Of a DNA stretch of 11,441 nucleotides, positions 1 through 7,045 are shown piece after piece. The stretch covers positions 1 to 11,441 of the forward strand of contig HF993229.1 in assembly GCA_000436795.1 (NCBI GenBank), read 5' to 3'. A program made the position numbers and the translations under genes. Positions within the stretch are counted from its first letter, which is position 1. Each line of letters opens with the position of its first letter. This DNA is from Bacteroides sp. CAG:1076 (GTDB lineage: Bacteria; Bacteroidota; Bacteroidia; Bacteroidales; Bacteroidaceae). The notes under the pieces are model-generated. The model did not search any database, was not told where the DNA came from, and saw nothing but the letters and a program-made list of their open reading frames with translations.

Positions 1-17
1 ACCTGTTTTGCAGTCAT
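1..17 (-). CDS. possible 5' end of a leftward gene (partial)
   Basis: Reading leftward, an ATG at 17-15 opens a frame that begins M-T-A-K-Q and runs off the window without a stop. It lies about 17 bases downstream of a good minus-strand -7 element (34-41), so the leader would be only about 10 nt. The promoter makes a leftward gene likely; this exact start is a guess, because the true ATG may lie beyond the edge. Nothing can be said about its function. Confidence 0.3.
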
Positions 18-33
18 TTCCTGATTGCGAGTG

Positions 34-65
34 CAAAGGTAGACTATTCTTTTTAAACTACCAAA
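34..65 (-). promoter_or_regulatory. minus-strand Bacteroides-type promoter, firing out of the window
   Basis: On the minus strand TTTG (65-62) is followed after 20 bp by TACCTTTG (41-34), a full match to the Bacteroides TTTG / TAnnTTTG pattern. Transcription would begin near position 27 and leave the window on the left. It is divergent from the metallopeptidase gene, so 1-288 is a two-way promoter region. Confidence 0.65.
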
Positions 66-119
66 TATTTTAAGAAGAAAATGTGAAAATAATATTTTGT
101 TTAATTACTAATGCACTGA

Positions 120-149
120 TTGATAATGAAATAAAATATTGTATTTTTG
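120..149 (+). promoter_or_regulatory. upstream candidate promoter of the metallopeptidase gene
   Basis: TTG (120-122), a 19-bp gap and TATTTTTG (142-149) match the Bacteroides promoter pattern. It would start RNA near 156, giving a leader of about 130 nt. The region is very AT-rich, so chance matches are more likely than usual. Confidence 0.4.
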
Positions 150-200
150 AAAAAGAATATTTAAGAACAAACTTAATAATAGTCAAAAGCGTAAAAAGAA

Positions 201-232
201 TTGTTCAATTCCTGTTTTTTTATTTACTTTTG
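201..232 (+). promoter_or_regulatory. proximal candidate promoter of the metallopeptidase gene
   Basis: TTG (201-203) and TACTTTTG (225-232) are 21 bp apart and would start RNA near 239, about 50 nt before the ATG. The -33 TTG sits inside a small inverted repeat, GAATTG-tt-CAATTC (198-211), which could be a regulator site or chance. This is the better placed of the two plus-strand candidates. Confidence 0.55.
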
Positions 233-288
233 GCAAAGTATTTGTATGCTTTTATTTAAGTAAGTAGAAACAAATAAAGATAGATTAT

Positions 289-963
289 ATGTATTGGATT
301 TTATTTATTGGTATTGCCCTTATCAGTTATTGGGTGCAGTCGAATCTGCAAAGTAAGTTTGATAAATATTCTCGCATGGCATTAAGTAATGGCATGACGG
401 GGCGAGAAATTGCAGAAAAGATGCTTCGCGATAATGGCATTTATGATGTAAGAGTAACCAGCACTCCGGGGATGTTGACCGACCATTATAATCCGGCAAA
501 CAAAACTGTCAATTTGAGTGAAGGAGTTTATAATACATGTAGTGTTGCCGCAGCAGCTGTTGCCGCTCATGAATGCGGGCACGCAGTCCAGCATGCCAGA
601 GCATATGCACCGTTGCAGATGCGCTCGGCACTGGTTCCGGTTGTACAATTCTCTTCTTCTATAGTACAGTGGGTTTTATTGGCCGGTATGTTTATGATTA
701 ATACATTTCCACAGCTTCTGTTGATAGGTATTTGTCTTTTTGCCATGACGACCTTATTTAGTTTCATTACTTTGCCGGTAGAGATTGATGCAAGCCGACG
801 GGCACTGGTTTGGTTGAGCAGTGCCGGAGTAACCAATTCCTCAAATCATCGTCAGGCACAGGATGCATTGAAGTCTGCTGCATATACTTATGTCGTAGCA
901 GCGCTGAGTTCACTGGCTACATTAGTTTATTACATTATGATATTTACCAATCGTCGTGATTGA
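289..963 (+). CDS. membrane zinc metallopeptidase, YugP-like (Zn_peptidase_2 family)
   Basis: A 224-residue integral membrane protein. The zinc-protease signature HECGH is at residues 94-98, within AAHECGHAVQHA, where the two His bind zinc and the Glu is catalytic. A later acidic residue, E165 in LPVEIDASRRA, is a plausible third ligand. Hydrophobic segments lie at about 2-18, 113-137, 141-161 and 199-219, so the site sits by the membrane. TDHYNPANKTVNLSE (64-78) before the HExxH also fits the YugP family, as does the length. No physiological substrate is established for the family; membrane protein quality control is an inference. The ATG follows an A/T-rich leader without Shine-Dalgarno. 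The gene stands alone, with its own promoters and a terminator 25 bp after the stop. Confidence 0.88.
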   Translation: MYWILFIGIALISYWVQSNLQSKFDKYSRMALSNGMTGREIAEKMLRDNGIYDVRVTSTPGMLTDHYNPANKTVNLSEGVYNTCSVAAAAVAAHECGHAVQHARAYAPLQMRSALVPVVQFSSSIVQWVLLAGMFMINTFPQLLLIGICLFAMTTLFSFITLPVEIDASRRALVWLSSAGVTNSSNHRQAQDALKSAAYTYVVAALSSLATLVYYIMIFTNRRD

Positions 964-987
964 TAAAACGGAGTAAAATATAATAGT

Positions 988-1045
988 GCGCGGAAGTGTA
1001 TAACGCCCTTTTGTGTGGGGAGATGTGACACTTCCGCGCTTTTTT
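988..1045 (+). terminator. intrinsic terminator after the metallopeptidase gene
   Basis: A perfect 12-bp stem pairs GCGCGGAAGTGT (988-999) with ACACTTCCGCGC (1028-1039), followed at once by six T (1040-1045). The 28-nt loop can pair further (CCC 1006-1008 with G's at 1017-1020). It separates the metallopeptidase gene from hisS. Confidence 0.9.
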
Positions 1046-1081
1046 GTTCTCTGTTTTAGTAAATACTTCTTTTCTACCAGC

Positions 1082-1111
1082 TTTCAAATTCAAATATTTC
1101 ATGTATTTTTG
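1082..1111 (+). promoter_or_regulatory. hisS promoter
   Basis: TATTTTTG (1104-1111) is a full match to TAnnTTTG, with TTTC (1082-1085) 18 bp upstream as a weaker -33 element. RNA would start near 1118 and give a leader of about 22 nt before the hisS ATG. Confidence 0.65.
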
Positions 1112-1139
1112 CAACGAAATTTATAAATCTTGATTTATT

Positions 1140-2501
1140 ATGGCTACAAAACCCAGTATACCCAAAGGAACAAGAGACTTTTCGCCTGTAGAAATGGCGA
1201 AACGTAATTATATATTCAATACTATCCGCGAAGTATTTTATTTGTATGGATTCCAGCAGATTGAAACTCCATCGATGGAAAACTTGTCTACGCTGATGGG
1301 AAAGTATGGTGAAGAAGGTGACAAACTGTTGTTTAAGATACAGAACTCTGGAGATTATTTCTCTGGGTTGACCGATGAAGAACTGCTGAGCCGTAATGCT
1401 GCAAAACTGGCAAGTAAGTTTTGTGAAAAGGGGTTACGCTACGACTTGACCGTACCATTTGCTCGTTATGTGGTAATGCATCGCGACGAAATAAGTTTCC
1501 CTTTCAAACGTTTTCAGATACAACCGGTATGGCGTGCCGACCGTCCTCAGAAAGGACGTTACCGTGAGTTTTATCAGTGCGATGCCGATGTTGTAGGAAG
1601 CAACTCGCTGCTGAACGAAGTAGAACTGGTGCAGATGATTGATGCGGTGTTCAATAAGTTCGGTATCCGGGTGTCTATCAAGATAAACAACCGTAAGATT
1701 CTGACAGGTATTGCTGAAATTATCGGAGAAGCAGATAAGATTGTGGATATTACGGTAGCCATCGATAAACTGGATAAGATAGGCTTGGAAAATGTGAATG
1801 CTGAATTGGCTTCGAAAGGCATTCCGCAGGAAGCTATCGACAAGTTGCAGCCGATTATCTTGCTGAGCGGTTCGAATGATGAAAAACTTGAAACGCTGAA
1901 GTCGGTTCTTGCTGCCAGCGAAACCGGACTGAAAGGCGTAGAAGAGAGTGAATTCATCTTGAAAACTATTTCTACATTGGGAATCAAGTCGGAAGTTGAG
2001 CTGGATTTGACGCTGGCACGTGGATTGAATTATTATACCGGTGCCATCTTCGAAGTAAAGGCGCTCGATGTACAGATCGGTAGTATCAGTGGTGGTGGAC
2101 GTTATGACAACTTGACAGGCGTGTTTGGTATGGATGGTATGTCGGGAGTTGGCATTTCTTTTGGTGCAGACCGTATATACGATGTATTAAACCAGCTCGA
2201 TTTATATCCGAAAGATGCTGCACTGGGTACTCAGCTTCTGTTCGTCAACTTTGGTGAGGCTGAGGCTGCTTACGTGCTTCCGATACTGGCAAAGGTTCGT
2301 GCAGCAGGTATCCGTGCCGAGATTTATCCCGACAGTACGAAGATGAAGAAACAGATGAGTTACGCCAATGCCAAGGCAATTCCTTTTGTTGCTATCGTAG
2401 GTGAAAATGAGATGAACGAAGGAAAAGTAACCTTGAAGAATATGGCGACAGGTGAACAAAGCCTGTTGGCTCCGGAAGAATTGATTGCTGCGATACGCTG
2501 A
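1140..2501 (+). CDS. hisS: histidine--tRNA ligase
   Basis: Class II aminoacyl-tRNA synthetase that attaches histidine to tRNA-His in the cytoplasm. The 453 residues include the N-terminal [10 protein letters not shown] (7-16), the ATP-binding motif 2 region around [19 protein letters not shown] (132-150), the histidine-specific ARGLNYYTG (293-301), SGGGRYD (317-323) and motif 3 [11 protein letters not shown] (336-346). The C-terminal part, about 363-453, is the anticodon-binding domain. [13 protein letters not shown] (99-111) is an early active-site segment typical of the family. Length and motif order are normal and nothing is missing. The ATG at 1140 precedes the conserved N-terminus by six residues and has no Shine-Dalgarno sequence. 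It appears monocistronic, between the terminator at 988-1045 and a stem-loop at 2529-2567. Confidence 0.97.
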   Translation: MATKPSIPKGTRDFSPVEMAKRNYIFNTIREVFYLYGFQQIETPSMENLSTLMGKYGEEGDKLLFKIQNSGDYFSGLTDEELLSRNAAKLASKFCEKGLRYDLTVPFARYVVMHRDEISFPFKRFQIQPVWRADRPQKGRYREFYQCDADVVGSNSLLNEVELVQMIDAVFNKFGIRVSIKINNRKILTGIAEIIGEADKIVDITVAIDKLDKIGLENVNAELASKGIPQEAIDKLQPIILLSGSNDEKLETLKSVLAASETGLKGVEESEFILKTISTLGIKSEVELDLTLARGLNYYTGAIFEVKALDVQIGSISGGGRYDNLTGVFGMDGMSGVGISFGADRIYDVLNQLDLYPKDAALGTQLLFVNFGEAEAAYVLPILAKVRAAGIRAEIYPDSTKMKKQMSYANAKAIPFVAIVGENEMNEGKVTLKNMATGEQSLLAPEELIAAIR

Positions 2502-2528
2502 TAAAGAAATTTTTTACTTTTTTTGCCC

Positions 2529-2567
2529 TTCACCCCCTTCACACCGACCGGATGTGAAGGGGGTGAA
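2529..2567 (+). terminator. perfect stem-loop after hisS, possible atypical terminator
   Basis: TTCACCCCCTTCACA (2529-2543) pairs perfectly over 15 bp with 2553-2567, around a 9-nt loop. No T-run follows on the plus strand (ctgtttataag). Instead two T-runs (2510-2515 and 2518-2524) precede it, just after the hisS stop at 2501. The location suits a 3' end or RNA-stabilising structure for hisS, but the U-tract is on the wrong side for a textbook terminator. On the minus strand the stem would be followed by A-runs, so it is not a reverse terminator either. Confidence 0.45.
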
Positions 2568-2659
2568 CTGTTTATAAGAAGTTACGCCCGTCAATTGTCT
2601 GAATGTATCGCATCAAATCGTATGTACTGGATGAATTGTTTACAAGAAGTTCTGCCCGT
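2561..2659. repeat. diverged 31-bp direct repeat, period 68 bp
   Basis: 2561-2591 and 2629-2659 match at 26 of 31 positions (mismatches in copy 1 at 2563, 2568, 2575, 2584 and 2585). The best core is GTTTA(T/C)AAGAAGTT followed by GCCCGT. The 68-bp period is not a multiple of three and no credible reading frame uses it, so it is not a coding repeat. Copy 1 overlaps the right arm of the stem-loop after hisS. It may be a pair of regulator sites or the remains of a local duplication. Confidence 0.6.
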
Positions 2660-2691
2660 ATCTGGTGGAATTTGTCGGGACGTTTTTTTAG

Positions 2692-2726
2692 AATTTGTAC
2701 AAAAGAAAAAAAATTTTGTACAAATT
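2692..2726. promoter_or_regulatory. double TTTGTACAAA palindrome, candidate operator
   Basis: AATTTGTACAAAA (2692-2704) and TTTTGTACAAATT (2714-2726) are perfect reverse complements separated by nine bases (gaaaaaaaa). Each arm contains the self-palindromic TTTGTACAAA (2694-2703 and 2715-2724), and the two centres are 21 bp apart, two turns of the helix. This is the geometry of a pair of dimer sites on one face of the DNA. The centres lie about 185-205 bp upstream of the predicted receptor transcription start, so action would be long-range or through a promoter I do not recognise. The regulator is unknown. Confidence 0.5.
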
Positions 2727-2828
2727 TTATCTGTTATTTCCTGCAATATTTTCTATAAGCTGACTGTGTCTTTTTATAGTCGTACTTTTCTCTCTGATAC
2801 ATTCTATGGCTTATAGGTGTAATATAAT

Positions 2829-2872
2829 CGTAATCAATCCGTAAGTAAATCATTAATCAGGCGTAATCTGTG
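2829..2872. promoter_or_regulatory. four tandem 11-bp CGTAA-like units, candidate activator site
   Basis: Four consecutive 11-bp blocks begin at 2829 (CGTAATCAATC), 2840 (CGTAAGTAAAT), 2851 (CATTAATCAGG) and 2862 (CGTAATCTGTG). C1, T3 and A5 are the same in all four. The array ends 16 bp before the -7 element and covers the place of the -33 element, which is weak here. Tandem 11-bp repeats beside a poor -35/-33 box are characteristic of OmpR/PhoB-family response regulators; assigning that family here is inference. Confidence 0.4.
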
Positions 2873-2896
2873 CGAAATACTGTCATCCTATTTTTG
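2867..2896 (+). promoter_or_regulatory. promoter of the receptor/lipoprotein operon
   Basis: TATTTTTG (2889-2896) matches TAnnTTTG fully. The -33 position holds only TCTG (2867-2870, 18 bp gap), suggesting a promoter that needs an activator. RNA would start near 2903, about 20 nt before the receptor ATG. Confidence 0.6.
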
Positions 2897-2922
2897 CATC
2901 AGAAAAAAATAAGATAACAAGG

Positions 2923-5613
2923 ATGATTGATACGAACAAGATTTTTCTGACAGCTTCTGCTGTAATTTTAAGTGTCAGTGCACATGCTTTTACAATAAAA
3001 GGAGTGGTCATAGACAATTCGACGAAAGAACCGCTGATTGGAGCGACTGTTCAAGTAGGAGGTACTACAACGGGAGTTATTACCGATATCGACGGACGTT
3101 TCGAAATTAATGACATAAAAGGTAAGTCGTGTGTACTAATCGTACAGTATGTTTCGTATAAGACTCAGGAACTGACTGTTCAGAAAGGGCAGAAGGAGGA
3201 ATTGGTTATTGCACTTTCTCCCGACAATCAGCAACTTGATGAGGTTACAGTGGTAGCCAAAAAGAATTTGGAAAATGAACGTGCGCTGATGATGGAGCGG
3301 CAGAAATCAAGTGTCGCTATAGAAAATATCGGTGCTAAGGAAATGAGTGCGAAAGGTATTTCCAACGTAGAAGAAGGCGTCAAGAAAATAACGGGTGTTT
3401 CGGTAGCTTCGGCGGGACAGATAATCGTACGCGGGCTGGGCGATCGTTATAGTACGACTACTTTAAATGGTCTTCCGATTGCGTCACCTAATCCGGACCA
3501 TAAGTTGATACCGCTTGATTTGTTTCCGGCTTCTACAGTAAAGAATATCACAGTAAGTAAAGTATACGAAGCAAATACTTTTGCCGATTATTCGGGAGCC
3601 CATATCGATATTGGTACGAAAGAGCAGACAGGTGAAGACTTTTTCAGCCTTTCGTTTAATACCGGAGGAAAGTTTAATACTTTAGGAAAGGATACCTACC
3701 GGATGGATCACGACGGTACCTTGTTTAAAACTCCTTCGCTGGATAGTAAGCTGCGCGATATGGAGCTTATCGATTTTGAAGAATATGCAGTAAAAAATAA
3801 ATTGTTTAATACCAGTTTCGACGTGTCGAAGAGTAAGGCATTGCCGGAGTTTGGCGGAAACATCGGATTTGGAAAGACATTCGACATGAACAATGGACAT
3901 AGTCTTAGTCTGCTCGCTTCGATGGGAGTGAGCAATGAACAGCAGACGATGCTGGATGCTGATGTCCGTACATTGGAAGCTACTGGCAGTACTTTGAATG
4001 ATTTTAATTATGACAGTTACTCCAATGAATTGAAAATAGCCGGATTAGGTAGCTTAGGATATAATTTTCGAAAGCAAGATCAGGTTAACTATACATTCTT
4101 TTATGCTCGTAATGCAATAGACGACTATATGCATCGTGAAGGTTACGACTACGAGGATCATAATCTGATAGGAAGTAATAATGTGACGCATATCTATACG
4201 CTTCAGAATCATCAGTTAAGTGGAAAACATTTCTTTGGTGAACAATGGAGCTTGAACTGGGGAGGCTCGTACAGTAAAACAGCAAGTAATGAGCCGGACC
4301 GTAGGCAGATTATGTTTATTCGTGAGGGGAATGAAATAAATCTTTTCAAACTGAACCGTCAGGAAACCATGCGTTACTTTGGAACACTTGACGAAAAGGA
4401 ATGGGTTGGAAATCTGTCGGGTGAATATAAGTTTGGTACGCAAAATAAGTTACAGGCTGGATTTACTTATAAAGACAAAAGTCGTGATTATGCGTCTACA
4501 AGATTTTACTATAACTTGAATAAGCTTAATCCTGTAATCGGGAGTGAAGATGCCGTTTATACTCCTTCTGATTTCCTGAATCAGGAAGTGATTGAAAATG
4601 GACAAGTGTCTATAACGCGTTCTCAGCAACCCAAAGACAGCTATACGGCTGGAAACAAAATTTATGCTGGTTATATTTCGGCAGACGTTTATCCGGTGGA
4701 AGCATTGCTTGTAAATGTGGGGTTACGCTATGAGAACAGCAGGCAGTGGGTAAATTATGCCGAAGATGGTGGCAAGATGCAGCGCAGGGATTTGAACTGC
4801 AATGATTTGTTCCCAGCCATGAATCTTCGTTACCTGCTCAATAAGAAAAACAGCCTTCGTCTTTCATTTTCCCGTACGGTAACTCGTCCTTCGTTTATTG
4901 AGATGGCTCCCTTCCTTTATCAGGAGTCATATGGTTCGGCGCAAATCCGAGGTAATGCTGATTTGCAGAACGGCTATAACTATAATCTTGACTTGCGTTA
5001 TGAATATTTCGGTGAGGGGGGCGATATGTTCTCGGCTACAGCTTACTACAAGCATCTGGAAGATCCTATTGAGCAGATACAGCAGTTATCGGGAGGAGCT
5101 ACTATTCATTCGTTCCAGAATGCCAGCAATGGTATGGCAACAGGTGTGGAAGTAGAGTTTCGAAAAGAGTTATTGAAAGATTTTCGTCTGGGAGCTAATG
5201 CTTCATTTATGTATACCGATGTGAAGCTTCCTGAGGGTGGGGCTTATACCAATACACAACGTGCATTGCAGGGAGCATCTCCTTATTTGGTGAATGCGGA
5301 TGTTACTTATAGCCCGAGTCTGGGAGAAGTGAAGCAATTGAGTGCTGCATTGGTATATAACTTACAGGGACCTCGCATTCAGTCGGTAGGTATTTCCGGT
5401 TTGGGCGATGTGAAGCAGCAGCCCGTGCATACAATGAATTTTGTCGGAAATTTTAAGTTTAATGAAAAAGTTGCGGTAAAGTTGCAAATCAATGATTTGT
5501 TGAATCAGCCGGTCGTCTTTAAGCAGGAAGTTCCATCTACAGGTGAAAAGGTGGAAGTGGAACGTTTCAAACGTGGTACTAACTTCGAGATAGGTATTAC
5601 ATATAATCTATAA
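2923..5613 (+). CDS. TonB-dependent outer-membrane receptor
   Basis: An 896-residue outer-membrane channel expected to import a scarce ligand using TonB/ExbBD energy. Residues 1-22 form a Sec signal peptide (hydrophobic run, then SAHA before the cut). A carboxypeptidase-regulatory-like beta domain, common in Bacteroidetes receptors, spans about 23-98. DEVTVVAKK (106-114) is a likely TonB box. The plug is about 120-235 and includes VRGLGDRYSTTTLNGLP (169-185) and the PLDLFPASTV stretch (197-206). The rest is a beta-barrel rich in alternating aromatic residues, with SFSRTVTRPSF in the C-terminal third. The last residues are GITYNL rather than the common terminal Phe. The lipoprotein gene starts 47 bp downstream without an intervening terminator, so the two are almost certainly co-transcribed. 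It is SusC-like in its N-terminal domain, but no SusD homologue follows. The ligand (metal chelate, vitamin, glycan, peptide or other) cannot be told from sequence. Confidence 0.93.
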   Translation: MIDTNKIFLTASAVILSVSAHAFTIKGVVIDNSTKEPLIGATVQVGGTTTGVITDIDGRFEINDIKGKSCVLIVQYVSYKTQELTVQKGQKEELVIALSPDNQQLDEVTVVAKKNLENERALMMERQKSSVAIENIGAKEMSAKGISNVEEGVKKITGVSVASAGQIIVRGLGDRYSTTTLNGLPIASPNPDHKLIPLDLFPASTVKNITVSKVYEANTFADYSGAHIDIGTKEQTGEDFFSLSFNTGGKFNTLGKDTYRMDHDGTLFKTPSLDSKLRDMELIDFEEYAVKNKLFNTSFDVSKSKALPEFGGNIGFGKTFDMNNGHSLSLLASMGVSNEQQTMLDADVRTLEATGSTLNDFNYDSYSNELKIAGLGSLGYNFRKQDQVNYTFFYARNAIDDYMHREGYDYEDHNLIGSNNVTHIYTLQNHQLSGKHFFGEQWSLNWGGSYSKTASNEPDRRQIMFIREGNEINLFKLNRQETMRYFGTLDEKEWVGNLSGEYKFGTQNKLQAGFTYKDKSRDYASTRFYYNLNKLNPVIGSEDAVYTPSDFLNQEVIENGQVSITRSQQPKDSYTAGNKIYAGYISADVYPVEALLVNVGLRYENSRQWVNYAEDGGKMQRRDLNCNDLFPAMNLRYLLNKKNSLRLSFSRTVTRPSFIEMAPFLYQESYGSAQIRGNADLQNGYNYNLDLRYEYFGEGGDMFSATAYYKHLEDPIEQIQQLSGGATIHSFQNASNGMATGVEVEFRKELLKDFRLGANASFMYTDVKLPEGGAYTNTQRALQGASPYLVNADVTYSPSLGEVKQLSAALVYNLQGPRIQSVGISGLGDVKQQPVHTMNFVGNFKFNEKVAVKLQINDLLNQPVVFKQEVPSTGEKVEVERFKRGTNFEIGITYNL

Positions 5614-5660
5614 ATAAATCAATAGAATAGATTTTAATAATTAATTTAAAGCATTTGATT

Positions 5661-6887
5661 ATGAGAAAAAATTGGAAATTAGCAACAATGGCATTGGTTG
5701 CAGGTATGACTCTTTTTACAACATCTTGTAGTGATGATGATCCTGCTGAAAATACAGGAATCGGTGGTGATACTGACGATGCTTATGTGCTCGACAAAGA
5801 TATTACAGAAAATGTGACATTGGAAACGGGTAAAAATTATACGCTCAACGGAGGTATTCATGTTAAGCCGGGAGCAACTCTGACTATTCAGCCGGGTGTG
5901 ACTATTACTGCTAAACATGATGGGACAGTTGACTATATTCTTGTAGAACAAGGTGCCAAGATTGATGCACAAGGTACTGCATCTCAGCCAATAGTCATGA
6001 CTTCTGAAAAGAAGGAAGCTGGTGCATGGGGTGGTTTGCATATTTGTGGATATGCTCATACGAATAATGGTTCAGGTAGTTCTGAAATAGGAAATGCACC
6101 TTATGGTGGCAATAATGACGCTGATAATTCGGGTACTTTGAAATATATACGCCTGGAGTATACAGGATATGCTTTCGATGAAGAGCACGAGGCCAATGGT
6201 GTTTCTTTCTATGGCGTAGGTAATGGAACAACAGTAGAACATTTGCAGGCTTATAAGGGTTCGGACGATGGCTTTGAATTTTTTGGTGGTTCTGTAAATG
6301 TAAAATATATGGTTTCTACTAGTTGCAGCGATGATTCTTTTGACTGGACTGAAGGTTGGAATGGTAAGGCACAGTTCTTGGTCGCTTATCAGGAAGAGCC
6401 GACTTCATTGGGATATGATTGTGACTGCTTGATGGAATGTGATAATAATGGAACTAACTTTGCGGCTACTCCCGTTGCTCATCCAGTTATAGCGAATGCT
6501 ACGCTGATTGGTAATGGAGGAGATGCTCAAGGTGTACGTTTGCGCGCCGGAACGGAAGTTGAACTTTATAACACAATTATAACAGGTAAGGGGAAAGCAC
6601 TGAGTGTTGAAACTGATGAAACTGAAAATGCTTTGAAAAATGGTACTTCGAAACTGGAGTATGTTGCAATCGCCGGTGAGCTTTCTTCTAAACAAGGAAT
6701 TTATACAAATGCGGATTTTATTCAGGCTACAGGCAACTTGGATAATCAGACCTTTACATGGAACAATAAGTATGTAGGTACACTCGACGGTGGTAAGGAT
6801 TTGTCGGCCGACAGCTTCTTTACTAAAACTGATTATAAAGGTGCTGTGAAGAGCGGTGAAGACTGGACATCTGGATGGACACTGTGA
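5661..6887 (+). CDS. surface lipoprotein with predicted right-handed beta-helix, partner of the TonB receptor
   Basis: A 408-residue lipoprotein of no recognised named family. The signal peptide MRKNWKLATMALVAGMTLFT leads to a lipobox with Cys at 23. The following SDDD fits the acidic export signal that sends Bacteroidetes lipoproteins to the cell surface. From about residue 50 it shows beta-helix character: GGIHVKPGATLTIQPGVTI (64-82), then many short turns with G, N and D. Acidic turns recur at SDDGFE (201-206) and SDDSFDWTEG (223-232), then a cluster C254-x-C256-x3-C260. No enzyme signature is recognised, so ligand capture for the adjacent receptor is the favoured role, by inference. A TTG at 5655 would add two residues, but the ATG at 5661 gives a standard lipoprotein start. 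A hairpin terminator closes the operon. Confidence 0.85.
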   Translation: MRKNWKLATMALVAGMTLFTTSCSDDDPAENTGIGGDTDDAYVLDKDITENVTLETGKNYTLNGGIHVKPGATLTIQPGVTITAKHDGTVDYILVEQGAKIDAQGTASQPIVMTSEKKEAGAWGGLHICGYAHTNNGSGSSEIGNAPYGGNNDADNSGTLKYIRLEYTGYAFDEEHEANGVSFYGVGNGTTVEHLQAYKGSDDGFEFFGGSVNVKYMVSTSCSDDSFDWTEGWNGKAQFLVAYQEEPTSLGYDCDCLMECDNNGTNFAATPVAHPVIANATLIGNGGDAQGVRLRAGTEVELYNTIITGKGKALSVETDETENALKNGTSKLEYVAIAGELSSKQGIYTNADFIQATGNLDNQTFTWNNKYVGTLDGGKDLSADSFFTKTDYKGAVKSGEDWTSGWTL

Positions 6888-6927
6888 AAGTGTTTTTGAT
6901 AAGGCATACAAACTTCTGCTTTTTACG

Positions 6928-6969
6928 GAGGCTATCTCAAGCTGAAAAAAATGAGATAGCCTCTCTTTG
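6928..6969 (+). terminator. terminator of the receptor/lipoprotein operon
   Basis: GAGGCTATCTCA (6928-6939) pairs over 12 perfect bp with TGAGATAGCCTC (6952-6963) around a 12-nt loop, followed by tctttg. The T-run is short but the stem is strong. It lies between two convergent genes, and rmuC transcription from the right also meets it; the reverse direction has no T-run, so termination of rmuC here is less certain. Confidence 0.75.
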
Positions 6970-7045
6970 TATATATGCTGATTGGTTGTCTTGCAGAGTT
7001 TGACGTGGTTACTTTGATAGTGAAGTTATGTCTTTCGTAATGACT

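Noticed and set aside
91..140. AATATTTT / AAAATATT inverted repeat upstream of the metallopeptidase gene
   Set aside because: Composed only of A and T in an AT-rich promoter region; expected by chance.
2523..2816. 97-residue plus-strand open frame between hisS and the receptor gene
   Set aside because: It begins inside the T-run and stem-loop, runs through the direct repeats and AT-rich palindrome, has no recognisable domain, and its composition follows the non-coding elements.
2753..2816. CTATAAGC / GCTTATAG inverted repeat with a 48-nt loop
   Set aside because: Only 8 bp with a long loop; no placement that suggests a function.
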